From assembly GCF_963082655.1 (NCBI RefSeq), contig NC_081552.1, forward strand, positions 185,550,571 through 185,614,570: a DNA stretch of 64,000 bases. Reading direction: 5' to 3'. The DNA is from Stomoxys calcitrans (Eukaryota > Arthropoda > Insecta > Diptera > Muscidae). Below the pieces are notes generated by a model. It was not told where the DNA came from, searched no databases, and saw only the letters and a list, made by a program, of their open reading frames with translations. Shown in pieces: positions 11,400 to 20,880 of this stretch. The position numbers and the translations under genes were made by a program. The first letter of the stretch is position 1, and every line of letters starts with the position of its first letter.

Positions 11400-12602
11400 T
11401 TTTATACCCTCCACCATAGGATGGGGGGTATACTAATTTCGTCATTCTGTTTGTAACTACTCGAAATATTCGTCTGAGACCCCATAAAGTATATATATTC
11501 TAGATCGTCGTGACATTTTATGTCGATCTAGCCATGTCCGTCCGTCTGTCCATCCATCCGTCCGTCTGTCCGTCCGTCCGTCTGTCTGTCGAAAGCACGC
11601 TAACTTCCGAAGGAGTGAAGCTAGCTGCTTGAAATTTTGCACAAATACTTGTTATTAGTGTAGGTCGGTTGGTATTGTAAATGGGCCATATCGGTCCATG
11701 TTTTGATATAGCTGCCATATAAACCGATCGTGGGTCTTGACTTCTTGAGCCTCTAGAGTTCGCAATTCTTATCCGATTGGAATGAAATTTTGCACGACGT
11801 GTTTTGTTATGATATCCAACAATTGTGGTAAGTATGGTTTAAATCGGTTCATAATCTGATATAGCTGTCATATAAACCGATCTTGGTTCTTGACTTCTAG
11901 AGCCTCTAAAGGGCGCAATTCTTATCCGATTTGAATGAATTTTGGCACTGCGTGTTTTGTTATGATATCCAACAACTGTGCCAAGTATGGTTTAAATCGG
12001 TTCATAACCTGATATAGCTGCCATATAAACCGATCTTGGGTCTTGACTTCTTGAGCCTCTAGAGTTCGCAATTCTTATCCGATTGGAATGAAATTTTGGC
12101 ACGACGTGTTTTGTTATGATATCCAACAACTGTGCCAAGTATGGTTCAATTCGGTTAATAACCTGATATAGCTGCCATATAAACCGATCTGTGATCTTGA
12201 CTTCTTGAGCCTCTAGAGGTCGCAATTATTATACGATTTGCCTGAAATTTTGTACGACGGATTCTCTCATGACCATCAACATACGTGTTTATTATGGTCT
12301 GAATCGGTCTATAGCCCGATACAGCTCCCATATAAATCGATCTCTCTATTTTACTTCTTGAGCCTCCAAAGGGCGCAATTCTTATTCGAATTGGCTGACA
12401 TTTTACACAGGTCTCCAACATATAATTTAATTGTGGTCCAAAGCGGACCATATCTTGATATCGCTTTAATAGCAGAGCAAATCTGTTCTTATATCCTGTT
12501 TTCCCTAATAAGAGATGCCGGGAAAAGAACTCGACAAATGCGATCCATGGTGGAGGGTATATAAGATTCGGCCCGGCCGAACTTAGCACGCTTTTACTTG
12601 TT
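11400..12602 (+). mobile_element. Family A element E5
   Basis: Complete copy. It has a head with TTATACCCTCCACCATAGG, a GTCY tract interrupted by CCATCCATCC (about 11538-11590), 153-bp monomers, and a tail ending CTTTTACTTGTT followed by a T-run. Confidence 0.8.
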
Positions 12603-12938
12603 TTTTTTTGGTTTTACATATTTGTAATCTTCTCGCTAATATCTTTCATTTGATACCCATTCAGCCCCATTCTTTAGTGGTGGTTAAGAAATATAGCAAA
12701 TTTTAAAGTGCCCCGACTCTAGAGTCGGAGTCGAGCAATTTGCCTGGAGTCAGAGTCGAGTCAAAATTGCCCGACTGCGCATTCCTGGTTATGACCATCA
12801 GAAATCGTGCCAAATATGGTCTTAATAGGTTTATAATTTAAATTTTTGCCTAATGTGGTAAGAATTTGGTATGTAGAAATTTTTAGCAGTCGTGGGTTTC
12901 CAATTTTCAAGCAGACCAAGTTTGCTGCATAGTACACA
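12603..12938. other. Intergenic spacer with GAGTCGG-rich stretch
   Basis: No gene is seen. A 16-bp perfect palindrome CCGACTCTAGAGTCGG lies at 12713-12728. It is followed by degenerate GAGTCRGAGTCGAG repeats, then weak satellite similarity. Confidence 0.5.
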
Positions 12939-14430
12939 TTTTTATACCCTCCACCATAAGATGGGGGGTATACTAATTTCGTCATTCTGTTTGTAACTAC
13001 TCGAAATATTCGTCTGAGACCCCATAAAGTATATATATTCTTGATCTTCGTGACATTTTATGTCGATCTAGCCATGTCCGTCCGTCTGTCCGTCCGTCCG
13101 TCCGTCTGTCTGTCGAAAGCACGCTAACTTCCGAAGGAGTATAGGTAGCCGCTTGAAATTTTGCACAAGTACTTCTTATTAGTGTAGGTCGGTTGGTATT
13201 GTAAATGGGCCATATCGGTCAATGTTTTGATATAGCTGCCATATAAACCGATCTTGGGTCTTGACTTCTTGAGCCTCTAGAGTGCGCAATTCTTATCCGA
13301 TTGGAATGAAATTTTGCACGACGTGTTTTGTTATGATATCCAACAACTGTGCCAAGTATAGTTCAAATCGGTTCATAACCTGATATAGCTGCCATATAAA
13401 CCGATCTTGGGTCTTGACTTCTTGAGCCTCTAGCGTGCGCAATTCTTATCCGATTGGAATGAAATTTTGCACGACGTGTTTTGTTACAATATCCAACAAC
13501 TGTGCCAAGTATGGTTCAAATCGGCCCATAACCTGATATAGCTGCCATATAAACCGATCTTGGGTCTTGACTTCTTGAGCCTCTAGAGGGCGCAATTCTT
13601 ATCCGAATGGAATGGAATTTCGCACGACGTGTTTTGTTATGATACCCAACAACTGTGCCTTGTATGGTTTAAATCGGTCCATAACCTGATATAGCTGCCA
13701 TATAAACCGATCTTGGGTATTGACTTCTTGAGCCTCTAGAGTGCGCAATTCTTATCTGATTTGAATGAATTTTTGCACGAAGTATTTCATTATGATATCC
13801 AACAACTGTGCCAAGTATGGTTGAAATTGGTCCATAACCTGATATAGCTGTCATATAAACAGATCTGGGGATTTGACTTCTTGAGCTTCTAGAGGGCGCA
13901 ATTCCTATCCGATTTGGCTGAAATTTTGCATGACGTATTTTATTTTTACTTTCAACAACTGTATCAAATAAGGTTCAAATCGGTTTATAACCTGATATAG
14001 CTGCCATATAAACCGATCTGGGATCTTGACTTCTTGAGCCTCTAGAGATCGCAATTATTATCCGATTTGCCTGAAATTTTGTACGACGGATCCTCTCATG
14101 ACCATCAACAAACGTGTTTATTATGGTCTGAATCGGTCTATAGCCCGATACAGATCCCATAAAAATCGTTCTCTCTATTTTACTTCGTGAGCCCCAATGG
14201 GCGCAATTCTTATACGAATTGGCTGAAATTTTACACAGGTCTCCAACATATAATTAAATTGTGGTCCGAACCGGACCATATCTTGATATCGTTTTAATAG
14301 CAGAGCAACTCTTTTCTTATATCCTTTTTTGCCTAAGAAGAGATGCCGGGAAAATAACTCGACAAATGCGATCCATGGTGGAGGGTATATAAGATTCGGC
14401 CCGGCCGAACTTAGCACGCTTTTATTTGTT
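12939..14430 (+). mobile_element. Family A element E6
   Basis: Best complete copy. After the head and GTCY tract (13077-13108), monomer cores begin at 13229, 13382, 13535, 13688, 13841, 13994 and 14147, an exact 153-bp ladder of seven points. A shortened last interval (138 bp) leads to the tail ending TTTTATTTGTT. It lies 29 bp beyond the 3' end of the PLCXD-like coding region. Confidence 0.85.
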
Positions 14431-14458
14431 TATGTTCATATGTACATACATATATTGC

Positions 14459-14674
14459 TTATACAGTTATTTCAAAATGAACATAATTTTTGTTCGATTT
14501 CAAGAAAGCCTTATGAATATTAGCATTAATGGCAACATCAATAATATTGGTACTGCTAAAATAGTCTAGCGTCACAACATTGGCCGTCTTGCCCCAGGGA
14601 CCGCGTAGCCAATTGGATACTTTGCTGTTGATGTGTAATGCACGCTCTTTGGCTGTTTGTAACTTTTCCATGTT
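14459..14674 (-). CDS. PLCXD-like gene, last coding exon
   Basis: The acceptor is AATTTACAG. It encodes NMEKLQTAKERALHINSKV, WLRGPWGKTANVVTLDYF and the C-terminus HFEITV, with the stop at 14459-14461. The Asp-Tyr-Phe segment matches the usual end of PLCXD X domains. Confidence 0.85.
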   Translation of the reverse strand, partial: NMEKLQTAKERALHINSKVSNWLRGPWGKTANVVTLDYFSSTNIIDVAINANIHKAFLKSNKNYVHFEITV

Positions 14675-17600
14675 CTGTAAATTAATTTGAAAAGCATTTC
14701 GATAGATTATTCAAACAATTAGATACAATGTGAAAATCAAAGAAAACATACCAAAGATTGTTCCATACTTTTGATGGCATTAAATGTCCAGCCTTCATCT
14801 TGTACTGGTGATGATTTCTTTTTGCTAAAAAGAAGCCGCATATAATCCAAAGCCTGCGAGGTGTTCATGAAACCGGTAGAGAAACGTTTCCAAGGCTGGC
14901 ATAATATTGGAGATTCTATAAGGAAAAGAGTATTAGAGTGTTCAGTTGTAGTATTTGAGTCACAATCGCATTTTTTTTCTTTTTTTGATAAAAAGACCCC
15001 TCATGCAATCCAATGTTTGGCAGGTTGCGTTAATAAAATGAATATGGGTCGAAACTATGCAATGTGTCAACAAGGTTAGATAAGGTTATTGCTTTGTATT
15101 GTTCAAACATTTTTGTTGCTTATCATACCATTTGCCGGATGCGGCAACTCGTCCAATGGATAAAGGATTATGATTGTTCTATTGGTATTGACAATGTCAT
15201 CAATGGTTAAATTATAACAAGGCACCGTTGAATCATTATGTTGGTACGCCAACGAGCCTAGTTCACGGTTGATCATTGAGTACAGTTCCATATGCACTTC
15301 CGGACGTTTATAAAACCCTAAAAAAGGGTATACACACAACTCACATTTATGTTTTATTAAGAAGGATCTAGGTACAATAAAATACTCACCAATAGGAAAT
15401 GAGCTAAAGTCTAATATAACTACCTCACCGGAAAGGGCAACAAATTTTCGAACATCCTTTAAAATAAAACGCAATTGATTGATGAACATATTTTCGTTGA
15501 CAATCCAAAATTTTTCGGGATTGAGAGGATCACTGGAACTGCTTGCCTTATAAACCCTAGGTAAAGAAAAAGTAAATGTAAAAAAAAAAATTATGTAAAA
15601 ATGCTCTTTTAAAGTCTAGCATTTAGTGACATTTACCCTATGCTAAGATCCAAATATCTTATACCAAAAACCAATTGCGACCAAACATCAAAATATTGTG
15701 AAATGGCATGTTCTTTAATGAAAATCGACTTGGTAGCACCATAATTTGTAAGATAGGCTCCAGAAGCATGGGTTCCTGCAATATATACAATAGAAACAAA
15801 TTAAAAGGGTGTTAAGTTGGACTGGACCGAGCTTGAAATTTGCTTAGATATTTCATATTGATGTAGGTCCTTGAGGATGGCAAATGGGCCATATCGGATC
15901 AGATTTGTATATAGCTCCCACATATATAATGGTCCTTCGAGTTGACTTATTGAGCCCCTAGAAGCCGCAATCGTTATCCGATTTGGCTGACATTTTACAC
16001 GAAGTGCTCTGTGTAATTGTGCCAAGTATCGTTTAAATCGGTCTATAACCTGATATAGCTCCCATATAAAACGTTCTCTCCATTTGACTTCTTGAACACC
16101 TTAAAGCACCAATTGTTACCCGATTCGGCTGAATTTTTGCCAGTAGTGGTATGTAAAGTCCAAATCTGTATGTCGATAATCGGATATAGCTCCCATATAA
16201 ACAAAATATCTCCCGATTAGTCTTCTAAGCCCCCAAAAAGTTTAAATTTTTACCTAATTTGGCAGAAATTTGGTACATATAATACGCATGGCTCAATTGT
16301 GGTCTACGCGGATGCTAAGACATAAATGTTGGCATTGAAATATTCTCCTATTAAGTATATATATTCTTAATCGTGGTAAAAATCTAAGACGATCTAGCCA
16401 TGTCCGTTCGTCTGTCTGTTGAAATCACACTACAGTCTTTAAAAATAGAGATATTGAGCTGAAACTTTGCACAAATTCTTTTTTTGTCTATAGGCAGGTT
16501 AAGTTCGAAAATGGGCTATATCGGACTATATCTTGATATAGCCCCCATATAGACCGATCTGCCGATTTAAGATCTTAGGGCCATAAAAGCCAATGCTATT
16601 ATTCGATTTCGTCAAAAATTTGGGACAGTGAGTTGTGTTAAGTCCTTCGACATACTTTTTATAGCCTCCACCATAGGATGGGGGTATACTAAATTCATCA
16701 TTCCGTTTATTCTTGATCGTCATGATATTTTAAATTGATTAAGCTGTGTCCGTCCGTCTGTGTGTCGAAAGCAAGCTAACTTTCCAAGGAGTTAAGCTAG
16801 GCGATCTATGGGTCTTGACTTCTTGAGACTATAGAGCAGATAATTCTTATCCGATTTGGCTTAAATTTTGCACATACCGTTGAGGAATGACTGAATTCAA
16901 CAACTGTGCCAAGTTCGGTATAAATCAGTCCATAACCTGATATAGCTGCCATATAAACTGATCTCCCGATTGGACTTATTGAGCTTCTAGAGGGCGCAAT
17001 TCTTATCCAATTTGGTTAAAATTTAGCATGTGTCGTTTTGGTATGACTTCCAACAACTGTTTTAAATATGGTCTAAATCTTTTGATAACCAGATATAGTT
17101 GTCATATAAACCGATCTCCCAATGTGATATTCTGAGGCGCAATTTTTACTCAATTTGTTTGTAATTTTTAAGGTGGTATTTTTCGGTATCTTCTAACAGC
17201 CCTCCATGGTGGAGGGTAATAAGATTCGGCCCTACCGAACTAAGCACGCTTTGACATGTTTAATTTGGCCCAGATCGGTCCAGATTTGGATGTAGCCCCC
17301 ATATAGACCGATCTGCCGTTTAAGGTCTTAGGCCAGTAAAAGCCACATTTATTATCCGATTTTGTTGAAATTTGGGACATACATCTCGCACTTATTGTCC
17401 GATTTCGTCAAAAGTTGGGACATCTAGTTGTGTTAGACCACTCGAAATACTTCTTCAATTTGGTCCAGATCGGTCCAGATTTGAATATAACTGCCATATA
17501 GACCGATCTCTCGATTTAAGGTCTTGGACCCATAAAAGGCACATTTATTGTTCGACTTCGCCAAAAGTTGTGACAGTGAGTTGTGTTAGTCCCTTCGACA

Positions 17601-20431
17601 TCCTTCTTCTATTTGACTCAGATCAGTCCAGTCCATATAGACCGATCTCTCGATTTAAGGTCTTGGGCCCATATAAGCTATATTTATTATCCAATTTGCT
17701 GAAATTTGAGACAGTGAGTTGTGTTAAGGTATTTTTCAGTCATGATGTCTCTCTTCTGCCTCTACCACGTCTTCCATCAACGTTTCCCTTGGGAATTGCT
17801 TGCAAAATTATGTATTTGTTATTTCTCATGGCGTGTCCTAGATATGAGAGTTTTCGTATAAAGAATACCCACCACCATAGAATGGGGTATACTAATCTGG
17901 TCATTCCGTTTGTAACACCTCGAAATATTCGTCTAAAACCCCATAAAGTATATATATTCTTGATCGTCTCGACGCTCTGAGTCGATCTAGCCATGGCCGT
18001 TGCACATTGTGTTCTGTTATGGCTTCCAACAACTGTGCCAAATAGGGTCTAAATCGGACACGAACCTGATATAGCTCCCATATAAACTGATCTCCCGATT
18101 TGAAATATTAAGCAGTCGTCCTGTTATTTTGATTGGCATTGTCCTATCTGACATTGGGGCATATCCTGTGACACATGCGGCTATCTGGTTTTGTACCCAC
18201 TCCTGTTCTCTGAACTCCGCTTTGATTCCCTGAATGGTAGACTGTAAAGTTCTCCGATTTAAGTTCGCCGCCTTCCTTCCACCAACTTTCGCTAACGCCT
18301 AATATGTCTTTTTGCAGACGATTCATTTCACTGATAGCGTTGTTTAGATTTCCGGTCTCGTAGAGACTACGGATAATTCAAATTCCAATGGTAAGTTTTC
18401 GTTTTGCCTTTCCTCGGGGGATTCTTAGCACCTTCTTTTGGCCGGAGACTGAGGGCCCTATGTTTTTGATTGTATTATGCATGTTGTACGATTTTCAAGG
18501 AATATTACTTCAGTGGTTCCCGTTGCCTTCTGAAAGGTTTAAAGTATTCCTTCTGACAATCAGCCGCTCCTCTGGAGTACAGAAGCTGTTTGCAGTCGCC
18601 CAATTTGAGAACAGATACTACGATCGTAAGACTATTGGTTATTGAATGGCCCAAATTGGTCGCCATGTTGATTAAAGCTTCAAACAACACTCAGAATTTA
18701 AATGGAATAGTTTGCCAGTAGCATTCGTCTGAGTCGTTAAGACTCTAATCCGCTGCTGCTTATTTAATTCGCAGCTGCACTGCATACTACAGGTGCTCCG
18801 ACTATCCGCAAACTGTGGAGGTGTCCCGTAGAACCCAGCTGTGCTTCCCAAAAGGGTGGGCCGTGACCTTAAATTGTTGGAAACCTTTATAGCTTTAGTA
18901 CGATGGACTCAGGTCTATGCCTCCTAATGCAAACAAGCCTGCGTCTATTATATTCAGGTGCAATTTCTCATCTTGGGAGACATGTTTTTACAATAAATAT
19001 CAGTGTAGGTGACTATGCTTTCTATTAAATCATACCTAATCCGAGGGTATTGGCCAGCACTTAACATAATGAAAATTCGTATACCCAAGAAAAATAAATT
19101 TGAAGCCCACTTTCCTCATCAAAATTCCCGTACCCCAATCAACAAAAAAGAACCCCTGTTTGGGGAAATTTCCCGTAATCTGACAACACTGTATGTTTAG
19201 ATTTCTAAACATGGGATATTAGTTGATGTGTGTCATGGAAATGTTTTAGCCTTGAGAACGAATAGATAAGATACTTTCCATTTTTTGTTTATTTTAAAGG
19301 ATAGTTTTAAGGGCAGGCATAAATGTGATAAGAGTTTATATTTTTACCTAGCCAACGCATCGCACAGGGATAAGTGGAAGATAGTTTTTAATGTGCGTAG
19401 ATAAGGAAATAGTTAGGGATTATCAGAAAACACAGCGGTCTGAATGGCAAGCATATGGCTTGCAGCTGGACAAATTTATTTAGTATCTGCATAGGATGTT
19501 TATCGTCTTTGTTTATGATCTTATTTTCCCAAAGTGATTATTTTTAGATTTGCCTGCCTTTCTTAGGATATTTAGTTTGTAGTTAGTTTTAAGTTTATAT
19601 ATAAGGATGAGATTTTGAAGAAATAAATGAGTATCAAAAAAGTACTCCGGGATTAAACTCGTTTTATTCACTGTATATGTCTAAGAATCCCCTGTTTGGG
19701 GAAAGAATCCCCTGGTTGGGGAAATTTGTCCTTGCCTGACAACACTGTATACGTTCAAGACTGCTCGATTTGCAGTTTAGGCGTCGACATATTTATGAAG
19801 GACGTCTTTGCCCCATACCTGTTCCCAAAAAAGTTGGGAATGCTAAAAGTTGTACTAATTTTTTTCTTACCCGGTATAAACAAATTCTTCAACTGCATTC
19901 GTCCCATACCCTCGTGACTTCTCATCCAATTGGGATAGATTTTCAAGCATTCTACACTTAACAATTCGTTGCCACGAAAACTGGCCACATAATAATCAAG
20001 ACACTTCATTTTCTTGTAGTGTGGCACATTCTCGGTGTTATCGTTGCGATTCCATCCCAGGGGGAATTTTAATTTACCCACTTTCTGTTTAATGGCTAGA
20101 CGATGAATGCCATCGCTGACATTCTGAATGCGTATATAGGGATCCAAAAGGATTGATGAGGGTTCTTCGGTGTAAATGCCATACCATTCTGGACGAACAT
20201 AACAATCAGAGGCCCAGTTGAGTTGCAAGGCGGATTCCTGATATATTTTGCCATCCAAACCAATAGTCAAATAAATGGGACAAGCTATGGAGTGAATACA
20301 AAAAAAGCTCTTATTAACCTCTGAAGGAAATTGCAGCACTGCTTGCACACTCTACCTTGAGCAACGGTGCTTATGATTAATTCTCCAATAAAGGAAAACT
20401 GAAGAAAAAATCTTACGATTTTCCAAAACAT
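14459..20431 (-). CDS. Secreted PI-PLC X-domain (PLCXD-like) protein, seven coding exons
   Basis: Joined exons (20356-20431, 19871-20284, 15637-15775, 15390-15556, 15129-15317, 14752-14915, 14459-14674) give 454 aa with all GT-AG junctions in frame. Residues 1-25 form a signal peptide (KIVRFFLQFSFIGELIIS). Residues 26-160 resemble the N-terminal region of insect PLCXD proteins. The X domain starts at IPGTHASG (His166) and continues through GIRYLDLSIG (Arg203, Asp206) and VVILDFSSFPIGFYKRPEVH (255-275). PI-PLC X domains normally cleave phosphoinositide or GPI head groups. Here the Asp after the first His is Ala, and the region expected to hold the second catalytic His reads IVNEN (about 228-232), so activity is doubtful. 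The product is probably extracellular. Family assignment is confident; the exact orthologue is not. Confidence 0.85.
14752..14915 (-). CDS. PLCXD-like gene, coding exon 6
   Basis: The acceptor is CCTTATAG and the donor is TTTG/GTATGT. It encodes ESPILCQPWKRFSTGFMN, then TSQALDYMRLLF and GWTFNAIKSMEQSL. Confidence 0.8.
15129..15317 (-). CDS. PLCXD-like gene, coding exon 5
   Basis: The acceptor is a polypyrimidine tract ending TTTTAG and the donor is AATG/GTATGA. It encodes GFYKRPEVHMELYSMINREL to LDELPHPAN. The 72-bp intron before it reads through without a stop, so splicing is inferred from consensus sites. Confidence 0.8.
15390..15556 (-). CDS. PLCXD-like gene, coding exon 4
   Basis: The acceptor is TTACCTAG and the donor is ATTG/GTGAGT. 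It encodes VYKASSSSDPLNPEKFW, then MFINQLRFILKDVRKFV and GEVVILDFSSFPI. Confidence 0.85.
15637..15775 (-). CDS. PLCXD-like gene, coding exon 3
   Basis: The acceptor is TATTGCAG and the donor is ATAGG/GTAAAT. It encodes GTHASGAYLTNYG through VFGIRYLDLSI, the start of the X domain. It is too short to stand out as an ORF and was found by splice-phase matching. Confidence 0.8.
15800..17300. repeat. Intron 2 satellite remnants of the PLCXD-like gene
   Basis: Degenerate family A and B monomers in several orientations. A head remnant with TAAGTATATATATTCTTAAT and GATCTAGCCATGTCCGTTCG lies near 16350-16420. A tail remnant with GGTGGAGGGTAATAAGATTC and GGCCCTACCGAAC lies at about 17205-17262. No exon-like frame is seen. 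Confidence 0.65.
17301..17726 (+). repeat. Family B monomers in intron 2
   Basis: Repeats of GACAGTGAGTTGTGTTAG, ATATAGACCGATCTC and CCCATAAAAGGCACATTTAT. A 202-codon frame runs through them but is only the satellite read in phase. Confidence 0.7.
17727..17862 (-). pseudogene. RTE-type LINE ORF2 C-terminal fragment
   Basis: On the minus strand the frame reads RKLSYLGHAMRNNKY, ILQAIPKGNVDGRRGRGRRE and then a stop where a Trp is expected. This pattern (gly-his-met-R..Y..L..G...GRR..GRR..W) is the familiar end of RTE/Jockey-type reverse transcriptase ORFs. It is a dead fragment inside intron 2. Confidence 0.65.
17863..18110 (-). repeat. Family A head fragment between LINE pieces
   Basis: Contains CCACCACCATAGAATGGGG, AAAGTATATATATTCTTGAT and GATCTAGCCATGGCCG, followed by partial monomers. 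It separates two fragments of what was probably one LINE. Confidence 0.6.
18111..18480 (-). pseudogene. RTE-type LINE endonuclease fragment, frameshifted
   Basis: Minus-strand translation in mixed frames gives SLYETGNLNNAISEMNRLQ, KDILGVSESWWKEGGELKS, ENFTVYHSGNQS and, after a frameshift, IAACVTGYAPMSDRTMPIKI. This matches the order of the apurinic-like endonuclease domain of RTE-clade elements (known family pattern). Stops and the frameshift show it is inactive. Confidence 0.7.
18481..19150. other. Intron 2 sequence without recognised content
   Basis: Positions 18481-18700 may be the 5' extension of the LINE on the minus strand, but no motif is certain. Positions 18700-19150 show no gene, tRNA or clear repeat. 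Confidence 0.4.
19151..19753. repeat. CCCCTGTTTGGGG direct repeats around the solo LTR
   Basis: CCCCTGTTTGGGGAAA followed by TGACAACACTGTAT occurs at 19153-19194 and again at 19686-19750, where an additional CCCCTGGTTGGGGAAATTT is present. The LTR inserted within this pre-existing tandem repeat. Confidence 0.6.
19194..19670 (+). mobile_element. Solo LTR, probably BEL/Pao type
   Basis: A 477-bp segment with canonical TG...CA ends (TGTTTAG to TTTATTCA), flanked on both sides by the 5-bp repeat CTGTA (19189-19193, 19671-19675). The start is palindromic (TGTTTAGATTTCTAAACA), reminiscent of roo-like LTRs. A TATATAAGG and a GAAATAAATGAG lie near the 3' end as promoter and poly-A candidates. No internal region remains, so it arose by LTR-LTR recombination. 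Orientation follows from these signals. Confidence 0.75.
19871..20284 (-). CDS. PLCXD-like gene, coding exon 2
   Basis: The acceptor is CACTCCATAG and the donor is CCGG/GTAAG. It encodes residues 26-163, beginning CPIYLTIGLDGKIYQ and ending LKNLFIP. It has several Trp/Cys residues and an ARG/ASN-rich middle (GWNRNDNTENVPHYKK). Confidence 0.8.
20356..20431 (-). CDS. PLCXD-like gene, coding exon 1
   Basis: The ATG at 20429-20431 starts 25 codons of signal peptide. The donor GTAGAG follows GCTCAAG. A competing donor 60 bp downstream would break the frame of exon 2, so this one was chosen. The 5' UTR was not delimited. Confidence 0.75.
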
Positions 20432-20579
20432 TTTGCTAGCTCAAAAACCAAAGAAATCTTTACTTGTCGGTATTCGCTTTGAAACTGTAGCAATAAAATC
20501 CCCGACAAATTGCCACTCAAAAACTCAAGTGAGATTATTCTATTAAAATTAATTTAGACAATCTTATTTGCCATCATAC

Positions 20580-20880
20580 AGGGTGATTAAGTCTACCGCC
20601 ATTGTTAAGCGTCAATCTTTGAAAATGCTGTAAGCGAAATGAGTGACTTTGTACATAATTTTGAGAAAAATCGCTAATAGGATGCCCCATCTACTCATAT
20701 TATCGGATGAGAGTAGAACTTTGAAATGCAGAAAATGAAAAATTTTAAAATAAGAATAGTGCTTGAAACTTGATTCTCATATAATTTGGTTGTCATACAA
20801 AATTTTGCCAAATTTTGGATTTTTTGGACAGTTTTGTTGAAATTTGTGTTACAGCGACAATATTGCGGAAATTTTAACGA
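20580..20880. other. Region upstream of the PLCXD-like gene
   Basis: About 150 bp of non-repetitive sequence precedes the start codon at 20431 and would contain the promoter. No convincing core promoter motif was identified. Beyond it is AT-rich DNA without a recognised gene. Confidence 0.35.

Noticed and set aside
13229..14147. CRISPR-like regular spacing
   Set aside because: Whole 153-bp units repeat with no short repeat/unique spacer alternation, in a eukaryotic genome without cas genes.
17372..17980. 202-codon forward frame
   Set aside because: It spans family B monomers and the antisense of a LINE fragment. It has no domain and an implausible composition.
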